Positions 36,288 to 47,040 of a stretch of DNA of 64,000 nt are shown piece after piece. A program made the position numbers and the translations under genes. This DNA comes from Campylorhamphus procurvoides (Eukaryota > Chordata > Aves > Passeriformes > Dendrocolaptidae), in the NCBI GenBank assembly GCA_013396655.1, contig WBMV01000272.1:372001-436000 (forward strand). The letters are read 5' to 3'. Below the pieces are notes generated by a model. It worked only from the letters and a program-made list of their open reading frames with translations. It was not told where the DNA came from and searched no databases. The stretch's first letter is position 1, and every line of letters starts with the position of its first letter.

Positions 36288-39200
36288 TTAACATAGAAGG
36301 TGATTCTACCAAATCTCTTCTTAAAAGAATAACTCCATTTACTACTTCATATTTGAACTCCTTATAGAAGTGATTTGTATGCACAAAGAGAACCTGAAAA
36401 CATTGATATTCTAAAGTCTGACTCTGAAAATTTTCTGGTATGTTTCAATTTGTTTTAATTAAGTTCTCTATGAAATGTCATATTTAAAGCACTTCAAAAT
36501 AATGTAGCAAAGATTTTTTTTCTGTGATTTTCACAGGAAGAAAAAAAAAAGGAAAACCAAAGAGATTTACTATGCTGTATTCACCAGTGGAAGTTCTCAG
36601 ATATGATGTATTTCCAGCAGGAAAAAAAAAAGCATATATTGGTCAAGCTTCTGGTAAAAATATCTGAGTGTCATTATTAATTTTCTTATTATTGTCTTCC
36701 TTTATTATTCCAGCAAAGCAAACTAAATGGCTATAGTTTATAGCAAAAACTATAAAATATATACCAGAGAGGATGATTTGACATGTTCATACTCCATACT
36801 TGTCTAAACAAGATGCATATCGGTAGATTTTTCACTGAGAGAATAGAGATTTTTCTGGGGGTTGTGGATCCCACTCAGTAGACAATCCCAACAGAAGTTT
36901 ACAGATAAAATTACAGAACAGAGAATTCTGAACAATTTGATTTTCTTTGTCACCTTTGCCCTTTGGAGCCTAGAGAGATGGAAACTATATGCAGTCACTG
37001 TCCTGGCAGATGAAATTTATTGAACCTTTATGGGCAAACCAGGATCAGCACATTCTTGCTCTAAATGTCACCGCCTTTCAACCTTGCTGATAGAGGCATC
37101 TAATGATGATAAGAGTGTTACAAAGGTAGTGTAGTTTTTGTTAGGGAGAAGAAGTGCTTTCAAGAAGGGATGATTGCATGTACAATACCATGGGGAGGGA
37201 GAGGAGTCATGTCAGGGCCTTCTTTGTGTGCTCCCAAGGGCTCTGGTACCTGCCTCAAACACCTGCTTTGGTGTAGGTATGGATGTGGGTGATCAGCCAG
37301 CCTTGCTGAGTGCAGTGGCAGAGCCTGAGGTAGATGTCTAGGATGAAGCTGGGTTGGAATGAGACACAAGACATCCCTCAAGTGGGGCTGTTCTAAGCTC
37401 ACAGCATGTAATGGCCATGCCATGCCAAGCCATCTCCCTCCACAGCCCCAACCCACTAATGTGGCATCCCAGCCAGGCCTCTGCCCAGTCCACTGTCTTT
37501 ACCTGTGCCCACTTCCTTAGCTGTCAGTTTGGCTCCCTAGTTCAAAGCTGAGTGAAGCCAGTAACAACTGACATAAGACACAAAGTCTAAAATATTGACG
37601 GGCAACTGAAAACATGAAGAAATCTGGTTCAAGATCATTTGAAGCACCTTTAAACAGCCACCATACAACAAGCTGAGATTCCTCTGTGCTTTAGCTATTT
37701 TCTTAAGATATTTTTCTGTTCCTGCAGTTATCCACTGAACTTGATTTAAACCTCGCATTCTTTCTGCTCTATAAATTGTACTTTTCTGCTGTAAATTCCT
37801 TGAAAGCACATTCAGAACTTCTGAAAAAATGAACAATCGTGGAAGCAATCTGTTGATGGACACTACTGTTTTACTAATTTCAAAATTAGTAATAAAAGAG
37901 TCACATTGAAGAAAACAAAATGTTGTTTTGACTCTAACAAAAAAGACCATACCTTTCCACTTTTAAATGCTCCTAGTACTGACCACAGAAAGTTCATGGG
38001 TTAAGGAAAGCAGCAATCATCAAGTTTTGATGTTCAAAACCGTATTCTTGTGAAGGTATTTTCCTGTGGAGTTCAGCTGAAGTTTTCTCCACCTACAGAA
38101 AAAAAAACGAAACAACAACCTGGTAGATTTCAAAGCAAGATGGAAGCACTGTGCATCTTTAGACTGACATTTTGTGCATGTCAGTCTGGAAAACTAAAGA
38201 CTGCCACAACTATTAACATGAAAAGTATAATTTAACCTAGTGTTTCACCCTGAAATGTCCATGACCTGTGTATCATTCAGGTGTACAGGTGAAATACTGA
38301 GGTCCGTTGACAACATACTCTCGTATTTTTCTCTTCATGCAAGCCCTTTTTGTACTGTACCATGTAAGCAGCAGAGACAAGCATAAATATTAAGCAGATT
38401 ATTTCATCATGAAACAATCCTAACTATGGTAAGGAAAGTCACATGGGAATAAGATTCTACTAGATATACATTTCAACAGCAGTGAACAAGGTCAGGTTTT
38501 ACAGTGAAAAGGCCTGTGAAAAAATTACCCTCTGAGCAGGGTAACAAACTGGAGAATTTCTCCTTTATGTTTGGAGGGTTTTTATAAACAAGTTGCCAGA
38601 TTATATTTATTAAATAAGACACATATTTAATGTAGATGATGGATATGTTTCTGTTTATAGATGGATAAATCACTGTGTGAGAATTAGCTCTAAAACATTC
38701 ACAATACACAAAAGGCATTGTTTTAATTATATAAGTGATAATTTTTGTTGAGGTTGTCTGACTTTTCAGACACAGAAAAGAAAAAATGTAAGGAAACATG
38801 ACAGGAGTTGGAGTTTATATTCAGCTTAGGAGAAGCTAAGAAGTGATCACATGGCCAAATCATGACTTATAGATGATAAAGCTGTTTCCAAGAGAACATT
38901 CTAGCAGTGTCTCCCATATAAAAGATGAACAAAACAAAGGCGTTTAAACAGCTAGTAAAATATCTAGTGCATGTAAATTATTTTACAGTACACACACAAA
39001 TTACTAACCCATTTTTTTTTCTTTTTTGAAGGTGATAATCTTTTTGAAGAACTGCTGACTTCAGAAAACTCTATGAAAGTCAGTGTATCTTAAAAGGCTG
39101 TGATAAAAATAGGTATGAAAATTGAAAATTTTTATCTTAATTTCTCTGTCTCTCAAAGCATATAATGCAGAAGTTGTACAATCATTTTAATTTCTATTCA

Positions 39201-39559
39201 GCAGATTACATATAGGCATACTTTAAAATGTGCATACTACTGCAAAATAGAATAATAAGCAAAAGAAAACTGTGGAAAACCACTAATAGTGAATAATATC
39301 TGATTTAGTGTATCCAAATGGGAAAACTCTACATCCCAGAAATGAATGTAGAAGAGCACATTAAACAGGAATGACTCTGATTGAACTAAGTCCAAACAAC
39401 ACAGGATTTCTGTGAACACAGCCCAGGAGTGTTACCGCTTTATAAAAACAAGCAAATAAATATTCACTTCTATAAAAATTGCTTCACCCTTTAGTAGTCT
39501 TCTCTGTATGGTGGGGAGCTGCTCTCATCTCCCAGCCCAGCACCTCAGGGTCATCACTT

Positions 39560-39700
39560 GCACGTCCAGATGCTGATGGCTGCCTTTAATCAGCATATAA
39601 GGATGACAGAGGAGTGCTGATTAGCAAATCCTAATGCCATTATCCAGTGAAGCTGCCTAGTGAAGTTCACCCTTGTGCAGGAGCACAGTATGAGGATGTA
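39560..39700. promoter_or_regulatory. candidate enhancer with inverted GATTA/TGCTGA composite sites
   Basis: TAATCAGCA at 39587-39595 and its exact reverse complement TGCTGATTA at 39615-39623 are 19 bp apart. Each fuses a bicoid/OTX-type core (TAATC or GATTA) to a Maf half-site (TGCTGA). CTAATGCCATTA follows at 39631-39642. The arrangement is unlikely to be random simple sequence and lies in non-repetitive DNA. Function is inferred from motif identity only. Confidence 0.28.
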
Positions 39701-41197
39701 GTGAATATACCTAAACAGATACAATTAATCATGAACAGCAGTCTTGTTAAAAACGCTGGCCTGTATTTCTTTTCTTACCTATGCTGACATTTATGAAAGA
39801 AATCTATTATGTTAGATTTCTCAAAACGTGATTATTATTTTTACTCATTTTTTCCCCTGAGTTCTAATGAGAACAGAAAGATTATAGCCCAATTCAGCCA
39901 GGCCAAGAATGTCATCAATTGTTTCTAGTAGAAACACCTTTACTTTGTAATAAAATAGGCACCAAATTATTACACTTACAAATTTTGGTTGTTGTTTTGA
40001 GAGATAACTTTTGATCATGGGAAGCTTATTATTTTTCTCTTCTCATTAACATTTTGGTTTGCACTAGAGAATAAAAAAGTTCATATAAATGTAGCTCACT
40101 CTTGCTGTCACTGTTTAGTTCCTGCCGTAGTGTTCTCAGTGGAAAGCCAAAATTTAGTATTACTGTACAGTTAGGTATTCAGCAATGACCCAACAGAAAC
40201 ATCAATACTTTCTGAATCTGAAAGGCAAAAGGACTGCAAAGGCAAAGCATAATGCACCTTCCAGGCTTGCTTTGTCTTATCAGCCACAATAATATGAAGG
40301 TTATTTATTATCTCTCTTAAGGAAACATTTTTCTCTGAAGAAGTAAAGCTCCATTGGTAGGTGATCTTTGCTGTGGAACTATTCATTTGTAAAGCTTTGG
40401 GACCTGGCAAAGAAATAAGTTAAAAAGCCTCAAGTAATTTTGCTAGTTTTCTTTTTGAAAAAGAAGTTTTTAAGCAATGCAGAAGAAAGATCATAGCTCT
40501 GCTGAAAATACTCGGAGGCCAGTGCTTTGAGGATCCTTTAGTGCAGTTAATCTCTCAGATGGCTGCTGTCACTACCACTCTTTCTGCAGCATTTCCTAAT
40601 TGGGTTCCCTGAAAGTTCAGCTTCTTGCCCTTCAAAGAGCAGCAGCGTGGCTGCTGTCAAAGACAGCATACACGTTATGATCTTAATAAAAACGCTGTCT
40701 TTCCAGAAGCATTATTGCCCATACCTTTGGGGTTTTTTTTCCTCATGACATTTCCCCCCCCTATGCTAACAAAAAGGACAGAAGAGCTTGGAGACCATGG
40801 AAACCTTCCAAGCAATTTTTGTTTAAAATAGGCAGTCAGGCTCTGCTGTCATGTACATTGGTGTGATGATTATGGAAGAGGTGGGTCATTCCTCCCTGGG
40901 AATAGTTTCATGAGCCAAGGGCAAGAAGCATGGAAGAGATGTGAGCAACTCTGCTCCTCAGGCTGTGGTTTTCAATATAGATTAAAGCAGCCATTCTGGA
41001 TTCATCATATATTAGAATTTCTTAACTTCAGAAAGGACTATCATTTAAGACAAAATAGTTGTGTTTCTTCTCTTTTACAGCTGCCACAGAACAACTTCAC
41101 TCAGCATACCCCTGAGTACTCTGTTTTGATTGTACATGCTAGTATGAGGCAGAGAGTTTCTTATCCAATGTAATTTCCCCAAACATATTTGCAAATA

Positions 41198-41316
41198 GTG
41201 GGGGTTTTGTGTTTTTTTTTTTTGGTGGTTTTGGTTTTGTTTGGGGGTTTATTTGGGGGTGGTGGTGGTGGGGTTTGGAAGGGGCAGGTGTTGGGTTGGT
41301 TTGCTTTGCTTTTTGT
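41198..41316 (+). repeat. G/T-rich low-complexity tract with quadruplex potential
   Basis: The plus strand is almost all G and T over about 119 bp. Runs of three or more G occur at 41200-41204, 41243-41247, 41255-41259, 41270-41273, 41281-41284 and 41293-41295, with loops of 7-10 nt in the last five. A GGTGGTGGTGGGG segment lies inside. This could form a long-loop G-quadruplex. Confidence 0.8.
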
Positions 41317-42447
41317 TAAAAATATGTAATTAAAATAATTAAAAGAAAAAAGCTTCCTACATGAGATTCATAATGTTACTATTCATGTGGCTACTTGCAG
41401 AGCATTTACCCAATAGCAAAGAATGGGAGAAAATGGATTCTCCTTCTGAAATAGTTCCTCTTAGTTAAAAACACCTAAACATTCCTTCATAATCTGAAAT
41501 ACTAAACCAGATTCTGACTCAGTGATTATCTTGACAAGAAAATTCACCTCACTTCCAATGACCACTGAACTATTTAAAATACAAGACAGAACATTATCAT
41601 CAAAAGGGGCTCAGATTAGCCCAGTGACCCCTGTGCTGGGCAATCTACCTTTCAGTCTTGAGCTGCACATGGTTGAGGCAGGTCAATTAGATTTGGCATG
41701 CAGCTAGGACTTAGAAGACTGGGCAGCCAATAACTCAACAGTTTGGACATGCTTCTGTAAGATGGGTCTTGTGAACTTATCTCAGACAGGGTGAACTCAT
41801 GCAGGTGAAATACCCAACTGACTGGGTTGTGAGGCAGAAAATCAGTGATGTCTCTGTAATTTGCAAGCTGATCTCTTAATTAACTCTACTTCTTGGAAGT
41901 GTATGAAAGGGACTAAAAAGGTTTGTTCTAGTCAAAATGGAATTCTTTTTCTGGATGATTCTTTTCAGAAAAAAGTGGTCACATTTTGTCTATTCGAACT
42001 GACCTCATGCTCCACTCTTCCCTCCCACCTATTGTTTGGCTACTGGACAACAGAGGTTTTCTTTTGGCCTGTTTTCAAAAGGAATTACTAAGGTATTGTA
42101 GCTGCAGTCCTGAAAATCCTGCTGTCCTGGAGGCTGAACTCATTTCAAAGCCATAACACTGAGTAGAGAGTGACAGTCAATTGGCATTTTATGCTGCTGA
42201 AACAATATAAAAAGAACCTAGCATTGCTCAGTTATCCTGTCTGTATCACTGAGATTAGAGTGAGTAAAACATACTCATTTATGAAATATGTGAAATTGAT
42301 ATATGTCCACAAAGTTTTCTCAAAAGTAACAGAAAAAACTTCTTTGGAAAGTGTAAAATAAATATAAAATATCTGTACACCGGTAATTATTTTGTTTTCA
42401 GACAATGTTAAGTACAATTTATAATATTAGTTTGGATTTCTCTTTTA

Positions 42448-42566
42448 GAATCATAAAATATGCTGGATTGGAAAGCACCCATCAGGATCATCAAGTCCAG
42501 TTCCTTGCCTGCAGAGGACACCCCGAGAATCACACCAAGTGCCTGAGAGCGTTGCCCATTGCCCGT
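42448..42566 (-). mobile_element. CR1 LINE 3'-end fragment
   Basis: In plus-strand order the block shows AGAATCATAAAATATGCTGG, GGATCATCAAGTCCAG, ACACCCCGAGAATCACACCA and 'AGTGCCTGAGAGCGTTG', the reverse complement of the last ~120 bp of CR1. It shares this order with the longer copy at 58806-59645. It is 5'-truncated and non-coding. Confidence 0.9.
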
Positions 42567-43835
42567 TGTTACTGACAAAGAAAATCTGGGTCCCCTATAA
42601 AATTCCTTAAGCGATACTACTGAATCTCTGTCAAAGCAGCAGTAGGGAATGAGTATCTTCTCCTACCAAATTTTCTTACACTAAATTAGCTCCAGAAAGA
42701 TTCTTTTTTTAAAGAAGATTAGGAACTGTGAAAGTGAGACATTTGTATTGCCTGTATAATGGCTATATATATATTAGGCAAATCCTGACAGAGCAAAAAT
42801 TAGTGTCTGGTTTCTTCCTCTCCTTTCATTACTCGTGGTCTTGTTTTGCACCTGTTCAGCACTTGTCCTTACAGATGCATTTAGCTATCGTTTAGGCACT
42901 TGCAGGAGCAAAATGAGAACAGATGCATCATAAGTACAAAATATATGCTAAAAGGACATGCCGTAATGAGAAATCAGAGCTGAATGGGAGGAAAAACAAA
43001 ACACGGCAGGATATAGAGAATGCAGACCTAAAATTAGCATAGGATAGATACATTGAAAAGGCAAAATTCAGCAGATAAGGGCTCCTGGTTTATTGTCTAA
43101 AATATGCCTATCTGCATTCCCAGGGAACAGCATCAATCTGTCTTGATTCCTGAATAAATTGAGCTCTCAAGCAAAATCCCTGTAAAAGAAGGCAGCTCTA
43201 TTTTTATCACTGTGACCTTTTTAGAAGGACTTTAGGGAAGAAGGAAACAAACTTATCTAAATTCCTACTGCCCAAAGTCCAGTTCTGCTTTCCTGTATGA
43301 AAAATATTGTTTGCCACTATATTAGCTATCCAGCACTAAGAATTTCTGAAAATTCACATATCATAACAGGCTTGCTTACAAGTTTGGTCTTGCTGGTCTT
43401 TGACTGGTGTTAAAGGATTATGTAAGAATCTAGACTCCAAATTCATCAGCGGCTTTAGTTAGCTTTGGATCAAGATCTGAATTTAAAGAAAGAACCTTAG
43501 GAGTGTGTAGGAAATCACACAAAATCAATAGAAGTAACTTTTATCAGCTATATTAAATGTATTAACTGTCACAATTTTTTTGCCTTAGTTTCATTTCCCA
43601 GGATTAGAAAACCCTGATTTAATTAGGAACTTTACTGGGACTGCTAATACCTGACTTGAAACAGAGTGAATATGTATCCAGGGCATATATTCCAGAATGA
43701 GGGAGTGGGTGCTATGGATAAAGGATCTTTATACAGTGTTATGTAGGGCAGGTTTTTGCATTTTTGAAAGCACTGTAGGACTGTTAGATAACTGTCTGAA
43801 GCAATCAGAATTTTTAACTTCTGTCTTTAAGAGTG
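42567..43835. other. unique non-coding stretch, no gene seen
   Basis: No exon, RNA gene or repeat was recognised between the CR1 fragment and the older CR1 relic. Confidence 0.5.
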
Positions 43836-44060
43836 TGATACCAGGAGACTAGAAAAAGCAAACACAGTGCTTATTCTTAAGAACTCTGGATGGAATGAAT
43901 TGCAGACAAATCAGCTTAACTTCACCTTCTGGGAAAATTCTGAAACAGTCAATCAATTTACTCATAAGAATTTGGAAAATAATAGAGAAATGTTACACTG
44001 GTCAGAATATAGCCTTGTATACCAAATCATGTCAAATCTGTCTGTTGTCTATGAAATGTT
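43836..44060 (+). mobile_element. ancient CR1 LINE relic, reverse-transcriptase section
   Basis: In the frame starting at 43895 the conceptual peptide contains NCRQISLTSPSGKILKQ. This matches the 'NYRPISLTS..GKILEQ' signature at the front of the reverse-transcriptase domain of CR1-clade LINEs. About 25 residues on comes KSCQ, in the place of the conserved 'KSCQTNL' block. The preceding bases, in another frame, resemble the 'ANTVLI' segment just upstream, so at least one frameshift is present. Similarity fades after about 44060. Divergence is high, in line with the old CR1 lineages shared by archosaurs and turtles. The palm with its catalytic aspartates is absent, so the piece cannot be active. 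Confidence 0.72.
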
Positions 44061-46923
44061 CACAGGGGTGTTCCACAGTGCAGAAACGGATTCAGTCACG
44101 TTGGTTGCATTTAGGTTTTTTATACTGTTTCCAGTAATATTTTCCAAAATGTACTTACAAAGCATGGCTTTCATGGAGCTTCTAAACCATGCAAGGCAAG
44201 AAATGTGACTATAGGTAAATGAAGTTGCTGAGATGGTGGTGTCTAGTAACTCGAGGACTCAAAGGCAAAAGTAATGACAGAAATCTAGGAAAAAGGTAGA
44301 GAATTAGGAGACAGCAACCCAAATGTTCCAAGAAGCAATGAATGTTAATGCTTTCTGTCCTGACTGATAACTGCTCAGCTGACACAGATTCATTATGTTC
44401 AGTGAGAATATTAATGCTTATCTTGGTAATTGCACATATCAACCTATAAACACTTCTAGCCCATTACATGAGCTATATTCTGCTTGCAGAGTTCTCCTGG
44501 GCACAGTAAGAGATGCTCAAGCAAAAGCAACCCATTATTCGGAGGGCTGCACCAGGAACACTGTAAGACCAAAGGCTTAATGCAAAGAAGAAGGGGCAAA
44601 TCTATTCTACATTAGTGGATCAGCTGAGGTGGCTTTAGTTCCTCTGTTGCTCAAGGTTCTGGCAGAAAACCTTAGACAGACGTTTAAAAAGAATGTCATA
44701 GTTACAGAAGACTTTGTTTTAGATCAGAGGGGATATGGGGTTTACTTTATACTAGCATTTGAAGTTATAGGAATCTTCATAAGCAAACTGAAAGCTGGAC
44801 AGAGATTAGACTTAATGTGACATTGGGAACACTGCATCTGGAACGATGTCGATGACTGTGCAGTTTCCCAAGGTCAAGGCATGTGAAAGGTTTGTGACAG
44901 TTTAATGTTTAACTCATCTCAAGAGAAGGAGGTGAAGAATAAGGTCATTAACTATAACTGGTTTATAATGCTCTACTCTATGCCTTCTCTGACTGCTATG
45001 GTTTATTTTAGAGACAGACAGAACAAACAGAAGTACCAGAAACAGTCAGGCTGAGGAAACATGACTTTTCAAGGGGTATAACTCATTCAGGCTCTCCAGT
45101 TACTTTGTGCAAAATATACAAAAACCTGTCTTCTGGTGACTAGATGTCTCCTGTGATCAAACTGACTTGTCTAGAGCTAGCTCAGGTGCACAGGGCAGCA
45201 GCTCACAGTAACCAGATAACGTGTGGTACCAGCATAATCTGGTGAAATCAATGGAATTGAAACCACAGTCTGTGGAAACTTAAAAGGCCTTATTTTTTAA
45301 AAATTATATTAGTAATATTAAAACAGCTTCCTATCAAAAGATCTTAGCAGGGGAAAATAACCAGCAAACACATCGTGGGAGGGAGGAGGGGGAGCACAAT
45401 TTGTGTGAATCAGCACAGTATTGATTCGGTAGAACCATGCCAGCTAAAGATCTGTTTAAAAAATTAAATTCCTGACATCAATTACAAGTATTGCTTAATC
45501 TTATTTTTTTTTAAAAAATGGTAATTAGGTTTCACTCCTACAAGCATCAGGATAATTGGGTCCCAAAGGTCTGGAATAAGGTTAAACAATTAGACTGTAT
45601 TTGCAAATGAATCTATCCTGATTGGCACTTGAAAGGATAAAAGGTTTATTTGAAGTTGTTAGGAATTTAACCCGTGATTTCATGAAGTCCATGTATATCA
45701 GACAGTGCTAACTTAAAAACATCTCTCCAGATACCTCTGGGGTTTGAATGGAATTTGAATGAAGTTGTCCATCTGAGAGTAATAAGAGTGCACTGAGCAG
45801 TCCTTTTGACTTCTTGTTTTATTGACTCAGGATTTATTATTAGTTGGTAAATTATTGATTATTGGGTCAATATATCTTGAAATTCAGCTCAACAAAGCAC
45901 AACATCTATTTATCATAGCAATATTAGAGGCAAGTAAACTGAAACAAAGGTAGATTTATGAACCTACCAAAGGTCACACAAGTGAGTTAGCAGCAAAACA
46001 AAGAGCAGGTCTTTTGAGTGCCAGCTTTCGAATCCAACATCTGCACAGCTAGGCTCGAAATCAGGAGTAAAGAGAAACAAAGCAGCCTGACAAGACAGGA
46101 AATTGATGGTAAATGACACAGGAAATATTGTTATAGAAGAATTATTTTTTTTCTCATTTGTGGCAAAGTCCAAGACAAATGCAATTCAGAATGATTTTTG
46201 ATTCAGCTTGTGGTCCAAGCTAGTAGCCTATGCTATTATAAAAATCAGGTGTATATAATGTGAAGTGATGAGGCTGCTGAAAAAAAACCAACACGGATTT
46301 CATTCATATCACAACTCCTGATCTTTTTAAAATTTCTTCAGCTATATATTATATCCAACTCTGCATAGACATTAAATTTAATAACAGTCTTTCTTCATTG
46401 CATTAGCTTGATTCAAAATGGCAACTAAAGTATTTTTTCCAGCAGATAACTTGAGTTAATCTATTGAATTATGCTTTCAGTAACTGCAAAACACAGAACA
46501 GTAAGCAAGACATGGCAGTGGATAAACCCAACGTTTTATATGAATCTGTAACAATTCTGCATTACTGAGATAGAAGTACAAGACACAGGCTGCGGGCTAT
46601 TGCCTTTTAATTGATTTTGATATCTCAGAATTTCTAGAATTGAAGAACATACTTTGGAGCACAGTGAAAGCCAGACTGAAGGCTGGTCTCAGATATACAA
46701 GTAATAACAAGAGAAAAATCAGAGTCCCTTGAAAATATGAATAAGAGGTTAATTATTCACAGATAATTATTTAATTTCTGTGTTTAATAACCAGCAAATC
46801 TATAATACCTTTTAATTTTTAATTAACTTCTTATGTAGGTGTTAAACCATAAAAAAATAGCCAACATTTCCTGGTAACAGTTGTGTAGTAAATAACAGTA
46901 CTATAGATGCAAAAATCTTCACT
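44061..46923. other. unique non-coding stretch, no gene seen
   Basis: No clear gene or repeat. The first few hundred bases may be further degraded CR1 but cannot be aligned by eye. 45440-45680 contains GTAATTAGG (45521-45529), ATAATTGGG (45552-45560) and TTTGCAAAT (45600-45608), a modest cluster of homeodomain/POU-type motifs. A purine-rich GGGAGGGAGGAGGGGGAG run lies at about 45377-45394. Confidence 0.45.
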
Positions 46924-47040
46924 GAATCATAGAATATTTCCTGTTTGAATGAACCCATAAATATCATCAAGTCCAACTCCCTCCTCCTTACAGAACTACC
47001 TAAAACTAAATCATATTACTAAAGAGTGTTGACTTTTAAA
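46924..47040 (-). mobile_element. CR1 LINE 3'-end fragment, diverged
   Basis: GAATCATAGAATATTTCCTG and 'ATATCATCAAGTCCAACTCC' in plus-strand order are the reverse complement of a CR1 3' end. The stretch to about 47035 still follows a CR1 subfamily that has 'CTAAA...ACTAAAGAGTGTTG'. More diverged than the copies at 12.8 and 58.8 kb. Confidence 0.8.

Larger units (their letters stand above)
34894..42447. other. unique non-coding stretch, no gene seen
   Basis: Mostly AT-rich. It includes a 33-bp tandem repeat (36222-36287), a G+C-rich patch at about 37160-37510, a 137-codon open frame on the minus strand (37537-37950) with no recognisable domain, a candidate regulatory block (39560-39700) and a G/T-rich tract (41198-41316). 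No exon or RNA gene could be supported. The 137-codon frame is about the longest expected by chance in a window of this size and composition. Confidence 0.5.

Noticed and set aside
45377..45394. Purine-rich G run as a strong quadruplex
   Set aside because: One of the four G runs is only two bases long, so a three-tetrad structure is not supported.
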